DNA from: Scleroderma bovista
Taxonomy: Eukaryota > Basidiomycota > Agaricomycetes > Boletales > Sclerodermataceae
Assembly: GCA_037178675.1 (NCBI GenBank)
Contig: JAYMGJ010000083.1
Coordinates: forward strand, 1 to 23,655
Length of the DNA stretch: 23,655 nt
Direction: 5' to 3'
This document shows positions 1 to 9,487 of this stretch, piece by piece. The notes beneath the pieces were generated by a model. It had not been told where the DNA came from and did no database searches. It was given only the letters and a program-made list of their open reading frames with translations. Made by a program: the position numbers and the translations under genes. The stretch's first letter is position 1, and the number at the start of each line of letters is the position of its first letter.

Positions 1-11
1 TGTCCCGAAAG

Positions 12-2346
12 ATTGTTCAGTAAAACTCAGCACCTTAAACTATATTGAGAGTCCGGACACTGCTGCAGAGAATACTTGCTACGTCTGCAACACGAGCAAC
101 GATAGCAGAAGATGTGACAATTCTTCGATACTCGTTTTGAGGCAACTCTTCTAACAAAAGCGCATGAAATGGCTGACCCAGCGTCATGGCCAACTGCTCA
201 GAAGCCGTGCCGCCGACTATGGTGGATGAGTGGAGTAGTTTCGGATCCCACGGCCGAATGAGAACATATGGGGATGTAATGAGCGAATCATTCTTGAACT
301 TGTTCGGCAATACAATCTGCAACGACGTTAGCCACTCTGCCTGAACGCCATACACATGACTCGGAGTGCTAGGTTCCCATTGTTTCGGGTGGATAGCTGT
401 CACGCGATGGACGATGCATGGTAGCTTCAGTCTCCGACCCATAAAATGTGAGGAGTCTAACTTCGAAAGCGCAGTAAACAGCGCATCCAGTGACTGGGAG
501 GACACAAGTTCGTGGACGTTCGGCATTGATGACCGGGTTTGATCAACATGCGAAGACGGAGAAGGGAGGGTTCCGTAAACAGCGATGTGCGCGGGGAAAC
601 AGCTATGGTACGGCGATGCCTCCCCGACCCAGTCAAGAACTGAAATATCCCCCGACTGTGATATGATTTCGGCGAGAAGACGTCCGAGGGCATTCTCTTT
701 GGGTTCTCCGTACAGGACAGGGAGGTGAAGATTGAACACTCCAAATAACGAATAAGCCATGTCCTCTGGGCGGGTGGTGCGGCGCGTGGATGCCCACTGG
801 AGCCTTGATCGTGCGTCATCCATTCCTGGGTGGAAGTCTGTGAGATAGTGTGGTGCGATGTTTGTCACCTGTTTCAGCTCTGCGAGTACGCTGCGATCCT
901 CCTTATGATTTGTAGACATCTGGTCCCCATACAGCGACCAATCTTGTCTGAAGAACAGCATTGCGTGCGGCGCCAACAACTCTTGAAGCGTCCAGCCTCG
1001 TTCGAACCACACACTATCACATAGTGCATTATCTTCCGAAACGTCGGCACGATGCACGATCGTCAGAGCCGACCGCCGGTACCACCTGAACATACACCCA
1101 ATTGCTTCTTGTAACTCCGCACTGCTCTCCTTATCGATGCAACATGTGTCGCTCCACGCCCACAGGTAGCCACGTTCGCAAGCATCTGCACAGAATGTTT
1201 GAAGCTTTATGAGGCCATGGGTGAGTTCCATGTCATAGATAACTTGACCCTGGACATCACGGAGTAGTGGTTCATCCGATCCCCAGCGGTGAGAGAGAGT
1301 AACATATTTGAAGTACGTAGAGACAGTTGCCCGGATGGATTCGTGCTGGAGAGGACGGGAGTTTGCAGCTGATGCCAGCAACTCCTTGCATCGCGCACTA
1401 TTGTCGAAGTCCGATATTAGCTGATCTCGACCACAGAGGCGGCCAGTCAGGGTGTTCAGGAGCCGCGTTGGAAGGTTTTCAAGGGTCCTGTTTAGGGCAT
1501 CCCTGATCGACTGCTTGACTCCGCCTCGGTCAGCTTTTGTACCTACGTTGAAATTTCTGTGACGACAAATAACAGAAGTCTTGCGCAATACCGGCCGGTC
1601 AGGGTGTTGCATTGGACAGATCTTCAGTGCAGAGTCTATGAGCGTTATGGCCCCCTGTACGTCCACTGTTACAATCTGTTTTGCAAGCTTCCGAAGGCCT
1701 GAGCCATAGTTGGGATATTTCGACGGACCAAGCTCCATGATGGCATGCCCAAGTGCAGTCAACTCTCTCATGTCTGTCTTCCCCAGCTTGCTACACTCGT
1801 CAAGAAGATCAACGAGAGTTTGAAGAGATTCGACGCGATTGGCATGTCCCCATTGACGAAGCTCTAATGCAGCCCATTCAAAGGCGATGGCTTCCTCCAG
1901 GGTAGAAGCCTCCCCCTTCCTCTGGAACTTGAACCAAAGACAACGCGCAATATCATGGAGAAACGAAGACCGTGCTGGATTACCTGGAGGATGGAGTTCT
2001 AAGACATCGCGATGCAACACAATGAGTTCATCCAAATCAGAAATGGCATCCTGCTTCTGGAACCGCTCCTCGAGACAGCTGATGAGCTTTGTGAGAGATT
2101 CAGAACGATAAGGATTGCCCGGTGCACGGATGGCCACGATTTCTTGTCCCAGCATGATGGCCTTGTCCAGGTCTACCTCCATGCGCGGCTTATCAATCAT
2201 CTCTGCGATGTCATTCTCGAAAGACGTGATTGAGGAGGACCGATCGGGGTGTCCTGGGGGTTGATGTTCTAACATGGCTCGCCCAAGTGTGATCATCTCC
2301 TCCAAATCTGCAACAGCCTTGTCTTTCTGGTACCGCTTACGAAGGA
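12..2346 (-). repeat. direct segmental duplication, copy 1 (TPR-HET 3' part)
   Basis: This is the partner of 13119-15476, about 13.1 kb away. It is the C-terminal half of the first TPR-HET gene. The two copies differ by scattered substitutions and a few codon indels but both remain open, which suggests selection on both proteins after duplication. Confidence 0.8.
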
Positions 2347-4354
2347 AGGTGAGAAGCCCTTTGACTGAGAGGTGCCAATCGGGACGTTCTGAAGTGCAAA
2401 GATCGAATGCACTACGTCCAAGTGTGATGGCCTCTTGCAGATCCCCCGTCTGATCAGTTTTATCAAACCGGTCTGCGAGGTACACCGCAAGGGAGTGGAG
2501 GGATGATAACCGATCGGGATGGCCGGGTGGTCGAAGATCTAATGCAGCCCGTGCAAGCACGATAGCTCCATCCAAATCGGTAATCATTCTCTCTTTGCGG
2601 TAACGCGCATGAAGGTAAGAAGCGAAGCTGTGAAGTGAGTGGTGCCGATCGGGATGACCCAGAGGGCGACTTTCGAGAGCTGCAAGGCAAAGTGTGATGG
2701 CATCTTCTAATAAATCCATCATTCGACCATCTTTATTGAACCGGTTGGCGAGGTACACCGCAAGAGAGTGGAGGGATGATGACCAATCGGGATGACCGAG
2801 CGGTCGAATATCGAACACTTCTAGTTCTGGCGTGATCACATCCTGGAGATACCGGGTCCTATCCTTTGTCCAGAATTGTTCACAGAGGCAGCGTGTAAGG
2901 GTATGGAGGACAGACGACCGATCAGGGTGGTCAGGGGGACAATGTTCCAATGCTTCCTGGCAGAGAACGATGGCTGCCTTCAAGTGTAGGGATGTATGTT
3001 CTTTCAAGCACAATTCCAGGAGGCAACGCGCAAGCTTGTGAAGGTATGATGGACGATCGGGGTGTCCTGGAGGACAGAGCTCCAACGCTTCACGCGCTAG
3101 GGCGATCGCGTCCCCAAGATCCTTCGATGAATACACTTGTCTGATTCGGTCATAAAGGCAATCGGAGAGTTCCATAAGAAAAGGAGCGCGTTTCGGATCT
3201 CCTGGGTGGTAAGCGTCCAAAGCTACCCCTTGGCAGACCGTGTCATTATCTAAGTCTACCTCCGCACGTGGCTTGTCAAGCGCCTTCGCGATGTCATTCT
3301 GGAGAGGTGTGACTGTGGAGGATGGTTCGGGATGTTCTTGTGGTTGACATTCTGATATGGTTCGCCTGAGCGTGATTATCTCCCCCAAATCCAAAACTGC
3401 CTCGTCTTTACGGTACCGCTTGCGAAGGAAAATGAGAAGGTTTTCCGCTGAAACATGCCAATCGGAGTGATTTGGAGTGTAAGAATCAAATGCACCACGT
3501 CCAAGGGTAATGGCCTCTTGCAGATCCCTCAGCTGACCAGTTTCATCAAACCGGTCGGCGAGGTACACCGCAAGGGAGTGGAGGGACGACGACCGATCGG
3601 GATGGCCGGGAGGTCGAAGATCTAACGCAGCCCGCGCAAACACGATGGCTCCATTCAAATCAGTAGTCATTCTCACTTTGCGGTAGCGCATATGAAGGAA
3701 GGAAGCAAGGCTGTCCAACGAGTGGTGCCGCTCGGGATGACCCCGAGGGCGAAGGGTAATGGCAGCACAGCCAAGTGCGATGGCTTCTTCTAAATCTGCC
3801 ATCTGACCATCTTTATCAAACAGATCGGAGAGGTACAATGCAAGGGAGTGGAGGGATGAGGAACGATTTGGATGACCTGGTGGACGAAGCTCCAACGCTT
3901 CTCGTTCCAATGCGATTGCTTCCTTTAAACATTGACTTCTATCCGTTTTCCAGGACCATTCACATAGGCCACGCGCAAGGGCATGGAGAGCAAACGATCG
4001 GTCTGGATGGTCGAGGGGACATAGATTCAATGCTTCCCGGCTGAGTGTGATAGCTTCCTTCAAGTGCAAGGATGTATGTTCTTTTAGGCAGCGTTCTAAG
4101 AGGCAACGAGCAAGATTATGGAGCGATGATGGGCGATCAGGATGACCTGGAGAGTGAAGCTCCAACGCTTCGCGGCCTAGGGCTATCGCCTCCTCAAGAT
4201 CCTTCAAAGAATACGCTTGCCTGGATCGATTGTAAAGGCTATCAGAGATTTCCATAAGAACAGAGGCGCGTTGCCGATCTTCTGGGGGATGGGCGTCCAA
4301 AGCTGCCCGTTGGCGGGCGATGTTGTTGTCCAAGTCCGTCGTTTCACTGTTCAT
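35..4354 (-). CDS. TPR-array protein with C-terminal HET domain
   Basis: A single uninterrupted frame encodes 1439 residues; an in-frame TAG lies immediately before the ATG, and the frame ends in TAA. Residues about 7-930 are a tetratricopeptide-like array with units of roughly 45-50 residues carrying the recurrent motif GHPDRSSSLHSLA and helices of the type EAIALGREALEL. Within it a superblock recurs with a period of about 360 residues (DLDN at 7 and at 367, a third start near 728). Residues about 1017-1130 are a HET domain: YVTLSHRWG, DTCCIDK, MFRWYRRS and WFERGWTLQELLAP are all present. The tail has the usual post-HET signature TTRPEDMAYSLFGVF followed by LPVLYGEP. HET domains trigger cell death in fungal non-self recognition; that this protein does so is inference. 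It is divergent from the double-GTPase gene and paralogous to the gene at 13142. No NACHT or CHAT domain is visible. Confidence 0.9.
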   Translation of the reverse strand: MNSETTDLDNNIARQRAALDAHPPEDRQRASVLMEISDSLYNRSRQAYSLKDLEEAIALGREALELHSPGHPDRPSSLHNLARCLLERCLKEHTSLHLKEAITLSREALNLCPLDHPDRSFALHALARGLCEWSWKTDRSQCLKEAIALEREALELRPPGHPNRSSSLHSLALYLSDLFDKDGQMADLEEAIALGCAAITLRPRGHPERHHSLDSLASFLHMRYRKVRMTTDLNGAIVFARAALDLRPPGHPDRSSSLHSLAVYLADRFDETGQLRDLQEAITLGRGAFDSYTPNHSDWHVSAENLLIFLRKRYRKDEAVLDLGEIITLRRTISECQPQEHPEPSSTVTPLQNDIAKALDKPRAEVDLDNDTVCQGVALDAYHPGDPKRAPFLMELSDCLYDRIRQVYSSKDLGDAIALAREALELCPPGHPDRPSYLHKLARCLLELCLKEHTSLHLKAAIVLCQEALEHCPPDHPDRSSVLHTLTRCLCEQFWTKDRTRYLQDVITPELEVFDIRPLGHPDWSSSLHSLAVYLANRFNKDGRMMDLLEDAITLCLAALESRPLGHPDRHHSLHSFASYLHARYRKERMITDLDGAIVLARAALDLRPPGHPDRLSSLHSLAVYLADRFDKTDQTGDLQEAITLGRSAFDLCTSERPDWHLSVKGLLTFLRKRYQKDKAVADLEEMITLGRAMLEHQPPGHPDRSSSITSFENDIAEMIDKPRMEVDLDKAIMLGQEIVAIRAPGNPYRSESLTKLISCLEERFQKQDAISDLDELIVLHRDVLELHPPGNPARSSFLHDIARCLWFKFQRKGEASTLEEAIAFEWAALELRQWGHANRVESLQTLVDLLDECSKLGKTDMRELTALGHAIMELGPSKYPNYGSGLRKLAKQIVTVDVQGAITLIDSALKICPMQHPDRPVLRKTSVICRHRNFNVGTKADRGGVKQSIRDALNRTLENLPTRLLNTLTGRLCGRDQLISDFDNSARCKELLASAANSRPLQHESIRATVSTYFKYVTLSHRWGSDEPLLRDVQGQVIYDMELTHGLIKLQTFCADACERGYLWAWSDTCCIDKESSAELQEAIGCMFRWYRRSALTIVHRADVSEDNALCDSVWFERGWTLQELLAPHAMLFFRQDWSLYGDQMSTNHKEDRSVLAELKQVTNIAPHYLTDFHPGMDDARSRLQWASTRRTTRPEDMAYSLFGVFNLHLPVLYGEPKENALGRLLAEIISQSGDISVLDWVGEASPYHSCFPAHIAVYGTLPSPSSHVDQTRSSMPNVHELVSSQSLDALFTALSKLDSSHFMGRRLKLPCIVHRVTAIHPKQWEPSTPSHVYGVQAEWLTSLQIVLPNKFKNDSLITSPYVLIRPWDPKLLHSSTIVGGTASEQLAMTLGQPFHALLLEELPQNEYRRIVTSSAIVARVADVASILCSSVRTLNIV
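1114..4333 (-). repeat. coding superrepeat of about 1,083 bp within the TPR array
   Basis: Protein residues about 7-366 are repeated at about 367-727, and a partial third block starts at 728. Corresponding landmarks, such as ALDAHPPEDRQRA against ALDAYHPGDPKRA and LKEHTSLHLK in both, keep their spacing almost exactly. On DNA the two full blocks occupy about 4336-3257 and 3256-2174, and the third runs on towards the HET part. The array therefore grew by duplication of about seven TPR units at once. Confidence 0.75.
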
Positions 4355-4911
4355 CTAGCACTAATAATCGCAAGTTTATTTCCAAATGTTCTGGAGATGT
4401 TTAGTGTTTGGCGCAGGCCGAAAGAAGACAGACCCACCACCTCGATAGTAAATGCTAGATTCGCCGCTTACAGGATGTGGACGGTGGTACTGTTCCATGT
4501 CAGCAGGACAGGGGAAAATGAAAAACAGTTGGCTCACAAGCGGTTTGATGGGAAAGGGGGAATTGTGGACAAGGTAATCGGTCATGGGGGAGTGGCAACA
4601 CAACTCAAGCTGCAGTCAGAGTGAAAAACTTCACGGCCAAACGGGAGCATGAGATCTGAGAGTTCTGTTGCTGCGGGGTTGAATGTCAGAACTCGTGTCG
4701 TGCATGAACTTTGAAATTTTGAATGCCCTCCTCCGCATGTTGGTGGGTCGACCTTCACGTTGCGTCCACGAGATCTGCGGTTGGCAATTTGGAGTTGCGT
4801 GCACGTCTGGATCTTACTGTTGTACCCTATCGTCTTGACTCACCTAGTGCACCAGAGGTATATCCAGCCCTCTATGAGTGACACTGCTCCCATCTCTGAT
4901 GACGGAAATAG
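4355..4911. promoter_or_regulatory. shared intergenic region between two divergent genes
   Basis: This 557-bp gap separates the start codons of the minus-strand TPR-HET gene and the plus-strand double-GTPase gene, so it must hold both 5' regions. I see no convincing TATA box or palindromic operator. An ATG at 4874 opens a different frame that does not lead into the GTPase exons and may be an upstream ORF or an alternative first exon. Confidence 0.45.
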
Positions 4912-5281
4912 ATGGCAGTCGGCGGGAAGTCATCAACATCCCTCTCGTTTGCAACCTCTAGGGACACTGCGACTAGAGTCACTACTAGACCACGCAGTCC
5001 GAGTTCCGGCGTCATCTGCGAAACACCTCTACCGAGGACCATTGCTCAAAGTCCAGGAAGTCCTCTTTCTGATTCACCCGTGTCGACGAAACCGGATGGC
5101 CCATGGCCCCCGAACTCTTTCCAGCAAACCGCCGCTGCGGACCCCATCGAAAATAACTGTCAAGAAAGTGACACGGCTCATGAGTTGCCAATGGACGAAA
5201 TTGCGATTGACGAAGATGATATCATCATCGCGTTCGTCGGCATTTCCGTACATACAATCCAAGGCTGATCCATCCCACCAG

Positions 5282-5861
5282 TGTCATGGGTCCCACCGGG
5301 GTGGGGAAGACCACTGTATGTACCACCGTTATCCCATCAGGTCTGTGACTGAACATCCATAGTTTGTCGATTGTGCAGTTGGAAAATCAGTCAATGGGGC
5401 TAATCTCGGGTCACTAATATCGCGTACAAAGGAAATACGGGCTGTCCGATATTCTCACCCAGATTGCGAAAGAAAGGTCGTCTTGGTCGACACGCCCGGA
5501 TTCGATGACACATGCTTGTTCGACTCCCAGATTCTACAGACCGTCGCAGAATGGTTAAAGAATACGTAAGCCGTGTCGATATCAAAGATGCCTATCCTAA
5601 TGCGTGCCTCAGTTGCAAGCAGAAAGTCATATTGAGTGGTATTCTATACTTCCTCCGGATCTCGCAAAACAGGGTTATGGGCACGCCGTTGAGGAACTTG
5701 AATATGTTCAATGAGTTGTGTGGAAGAGGAAACTTCAAGAATATTGTTCTCGTTACCACAATGTGGGATGAAGTATCGGAAGATGTCGGCCTGTGGAGCG
5801 AAAAAGAACTGCAGAACGACTTCTGGCAATGGATGTCCAGATTGGGCTCAACCACTCACCG
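5282..5861 (+). other. GTPase domain 1 of the double-GTPase gene
   Basis: The domain is carried by a 34-nt exon with the P-loop GPTGVGKT, an exon of about 200 nt with switch I and DTPGFDDT, and the start of a long exon with VTTMWDEV. The motif VTTMWD stands where classical GTPases have NKxD, as in the fungal AIG1-like family. All catalytic landmarks are present and the frame is open. The first intron (5232-5281) has a weak donor, GTTCGT. Confidence 0.82.
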
Positions 5862-6567
5862 CTTTCTCCTAACCGAGGAATCTGCACGGGATATCATCAG
5901 TACCATTTCCGGGTCTCTTCCGGACGAACGCCGTCTTTCTCAAATTCAGCGGGAAGTAGTGGATGAAAAGAAACTCCTACACGAGACTCCAGCGGGAAAA
6001 TCTGACTTTCATTCTCTTCCTGATGATCTCTCATGCTTCAAATGGATTCGCGGGCATTGTAGTGAAGTTCTTAAGGGCAGCGAGGACGGTCACGATCCAC
6101 CCTTACCTCCAGGACGCCATCACATCCCAAGGTTGCCTTCGTCGTCCTCCATCTTGTCCCATGCTTCCGATAGTTCCACTTCAATCCTCCGTACTACTCT
6201 GAGGGTGGTGCCGCCCAGCGAAATTGCGATCGACGAAAATGATACGACTGCTAGCATCGTCGGGTCTAGATCACGCTCACCGAGTCCCGTCCTCCGCGAA
6301 ACTCCGTTGTCGAAAACCATGACTCAAAGTCCAGACAGCTTTCTTTCGGGTCTTCCCCTCTCGTTGGCACCAAGTAGACCTTGGTCTTCGAGTTTTTACC
6401 CCTCTTTGGACGTGGGTGTCAACTACGGAGAAACTAACATGGTGCATGACCAATCCACAGTGGTGTCGCCCACGGGTGAAATTGCCATTGACGAAAACGA
6501 TGTCATCATCGCGTGCGTTTGCATTTTCCGTATATATGTTTATTTTATCATTGATTCATCCTACCAG

Positions 6568-7160
6568 TGTCATGGGTCCCACTAACGCGGGGAAGAGCAC
6601 GGTGAGCATATCAATATCTCATCAACTATTTATTATTAAAATTTGTATAGTTTATAGATCGCGCAGTCGGGAGACCAGACATTGGGGCTGGTCACGGACT
6701 GGCTTCGTGTACGAAAGAAATACGGGCTGTCCCATATCCCCACCCGGATGGCGAAAGAAACATTGTTTTGGTCGACACACCCGGATTCGACGATACGGTC
6801 GTGTCCGATACCCAGATCCTCCGAAAAATAGCGGAATGGTTAAAGACCACGTAAGCCCTACTGTTATCCAAGAATATTACATATCTGATGCTTACTTCAG
6901 TTACAAGCGGAAGGCTTTGTTGAGCGGTCTTTTGTACTTCCACCGAATCTCGGACAACAGGATGGGGGACACCGTTGAGGAACTTGAATATGTTCAAAGA
7001 ATTGTGTGGAAAGCATAACTTCAAGAACGTTGTTCTCGTCACCACGATGTGGGATCAAGTAGTGGAAGACGTTGGCCTGCGGCGCGAACAAGAACTACAG
7101 AACGACTTCTGGAAGTCGATGATCAGGCTGGGTTCAACCACTCACCGCTTTCACCTTACC
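6568..7160 (+). other. GTPase domain 2 of the double-GTPase gene, frameshifted
   Basis: This is a second copy of the G domain about 1,286 bp downstream of the first, with a 34-nt P-loop exon (GPTNAGKST), DTPGFDDT in the next exon, and VTTMWDQV after the frameshift. Similarity to copy 1 resumes in the other frame right after the G5 run at 6964-6968, so the lesion is sharply localised. Confidence 0.8.
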
Positions 7161-8224
7161 GAGGAATCTGCCTGGGATATTATCAACACCATTTGCGTGT
7201 CTCTACTGGGCGAACGCCGCCCTCTTCGGATTCAATGGGGGATGGTGGATGAAGATAAACCCTTTCACGGAGCTTCAGCAGGGCAAGCTGTCCTTCCTTC
7301 CGTTGCTGACATTTTCTTGGGCATCAAGAGCTTCTTCAGGCGATCTATTAAGGGTCGCAAGGGCAAAAAGGGCAACAGGGTTCCTTCACCTCCACGCCAT
7401 CACATTCCAAGGTTGTCTTCTTCATCTTCCATCTCATCCCATGGCTCCCTTAGTTCTGTGTCCGCGGCCAATGAATCAGGTTTGACAACAGACACCAGTA
7501 TCAGCGGTTCTTCCGGGACCCTCAGTGAACGTAGCTATAGAGCTGCTTTGGGGAGCGTAATCACCACGCTGAAGCTCGCTCAAAGCGTCGTAGAATTCGT
7601 TCGTATTCACTGTCTAAAGGAAGCCATCGCTCCTTCCCTTAGGATTGCTCTGGCTATCGAGGTAATTACTCCCACTAAATCCATCACGTACAATGCACTG
7701 AACTCTTGCCATAGGCCATGGAAGGAGCCCATCGTGCACTCTTCCAGGTTGTAGAAAACGCTGCACTACTGGTTGGTGTGATAACCGAACACGCGCAAAA
7801 AGCGCGCTTAAATTCTGAAGTGAAAATGGCGATCAACAGTTTCGCAAAGTAAGCAATTCCTTGTATAACCAAGCTGGATAGAGATAATAACCGGCTCCAT
7901 CCTGCCAGGGATCTCAAACGTGTAGATGGAATTGTCCAGAATATGTCGCGCACTCAAGCACGAGATATCCTCCAAGATGCAGATTTCCGCATTCTTTTAT
8001 CTTGTGCGGATTCCATGAGACACGCATGCGATGTGCTTCGGGTGCGTAAAAATCTGCCCGCTGGTCGTCCCTGGCTAACAACTGTGTCGTAGCCGAAACT
8101 GTCGCCAGACAATCGCCCGGCCCTTTATAGGATTGATGTTAGCTTAGCAGCTTTAGTAACCGTGTTGGAATACGTGCGTATCTTTCTTGTGCACCCTATC
8201 GCCGTCACCTCATAGATCGATTAG

Positions 8225-8668
8225 AATCGCACTCACTCTGAAATGCTTTAATCACCGCGGCTCATAATAATTGCGTGTATTTGAACAGAGCACGAGATGG
8301 GCTTGTTGCTATTCAATAAGTAGCTGTATTGCATATGGTCGAACGAGCGAGGCCACTCGAGCTGCAAACGAGAAAGATATAGTTGAATTATAAACGTGCA
8401 GATGGGCACGGGTCCCCAGCCACCTGGCGAGACAACGGGAACAGGTCAGATGTGACCGTAGATGATGCGTGTTTGTGGAAAACGGAGTCCCACCATTAGA
8501 TGATCCATGAAACTTCGATAATCAGAAACATGGTCTCCGGGCTCATTGCACCAATTTACATATCTCTTCCGTGAACACTTCAACCAACTCTTTGTGGCTA
8601 CCTTGCAGTGGCGTAACGAAATGAAAGTCGACTATCCACTAAATCATGAGCGTTCCACCTGCTTCCCG
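8225..8668. other. convergent intergenic spacer
   Basis: This 444-bp spacer lies between the 3' ends of the plus-strand double-GTPase gene and the minus-strand small GTPase gene. I see no gene, repeat or RNA in it; it presumably holds both 3' untranslated regions. Confidence 0.4.
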
Positions 8669-9487
8669 CTACAAAAAATCTGTTCGACTGGATTCACGCT
8701 CCAAAAGCTCTTGCACGAGGCTCCATGCGGTTTCGGGTGTTCCATCAAAAATCATGTGGAACATCGATGCATCTGTTTCATCGGCCTGCTTTTTGAGTGT
8801 AGCCATCCGTCGTGCCACTTTCTCCTCAGGAACTGGTTTTTTCATCCCCCGATCAAGGATGGGAACAACATGAACCGTCTGAGGAACGACGGTTCCTCGA
8901 GGAAATGTCCTCAGAAAGGTGTCAAGATGCTTTCGGATGGCCAAATTCGGATCTTTTTCATAGGTGGCAATGTCGTGCATGTACAGAATTACTGCAGCTT
9001 TGCACCGTGTCGTGTATCTGCCCGGATATTATGTCACATGCAGTAAACAGAAAATATGGTGGTCCTTACTTGGAGTTCATCCAGTTCCTCATTATGACCT
9101 CCCCGTCAGGATCAACGTATGTGTGAAACGACGGTGTGTCCACGACGACAATATCGTTTGCGATTTCCTTGAAGCGACACCTTTCTGCGTTAACACGTTT
9201 TGTGCAAGGCTTTTGACCCTTGTTGACCTGGACGTTCTGGTTTCTCACCAGTTCCCGCAGAAACTGGAGAGAGTTGAATTCCAATGCCGAATACGGAAGA
9301 GACGAGGGAGATTACCGAGCTCTTCCCGGACCCAGAGGGACCTACTATGCTACTCACACTCTCAGCATTGCTGCATCAACACAAGGGCATGCATTCGAGC
9401 CACTTACAACACCACAATATCAGTCGGGAGGATCTCGGTGGTCTCTTTAGACCCGATGAGTTTCTTCCACAGTTGCCCAAGCGCCAT
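8669..9487 (-). CDS. small AIG1-like GTPase with degenerate G4
   Basis: Exons on the minus strand are 9487-9408, 9352-9316, 9263-9070 and 9017-8669. They join in phase to 219 residues, ATG to TAG, with clean GTAAGT, GTAATC and GTAAGG donors. The P-loop GPSGSGKSS is at 31-39, a switch-I Thr at 60 (PCTKRV), and DTPSF at 81-85. The intron positions around the P-loop and after the helix ending WMNSK match the other GTPases in the window. Where the neighbours have VTTMWDEV, this one has VHVVPILDRG (about 152-161), so the guanine-specificity motif is absent or altered. It lacks the C-terminal helical extension and has no TPR or HET part. It may be a regulator, a non-specific NTPase, or a decaying paralogue. 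The gene is intact, which argues for function. It starts divergently from the oxidoreductase gene. Confidence 0.8.

Larger units (their letters stand above)
4912..8224 (+). pseudogene. double AIG1-like GTPase protein, frameshifted in second G domain
   Basis: Exons fit by phase: 4912-5231, 5282-5315, 5363-5565, 5613-6512, 6568-6601, 6651-6850, 6901-7661, 7715-7848, 7909-8041, 8093-8173 and 8216-8224, giving about 935 residues if the shift is ignored. A Ser/Pro-rich leader (1-100) precedes GTPase 1: P-loop GPTGVGKT (110-117), switch I Thr140, DTPGFDDT (161-168), TTMWDEV (234-240). A second Ser/Pro linker leads, without any stop, into GTPase 2: GPTNAGKST (489-497), DTPGFDDT (539-546), TTMWDQV. 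A helical C-terminal region follows. Introns fall at the same three sites and phases in both G domains. Copy 2 has five G at 6964-6968; four would keep the frame, and as written a stop occurs at 7016-7018. This may be a real lesion or a homopolymer sequencing error. Without the last splice the protein would end at 8215. An in-frame TAG immediately precedes the chosen ATG. Confidence 0.75.

Noticed and set aside
35..4354. CHAT protease or NACHT domain with the TPR array
   Set aside because: TPRs of this type are often linked to those domains in mushrooms, but the C-terminus shows HET motifs only and no P-loop occurs in this gene.
4874..4912. Start of the double-GTPase gene at the upstream ATG 4874 (MSDTAPISDDGN)
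   Set aside because: That frame does not connect with the GTPase exons without an extra intron I cannot place; 4912 is in frame and preceded by a stop.
8546..9046. Plus-strand 166-codon open frame
   Set aside because: Shadow of the minus-strand small GTPase exons, which have family motifs and clean splice sites.
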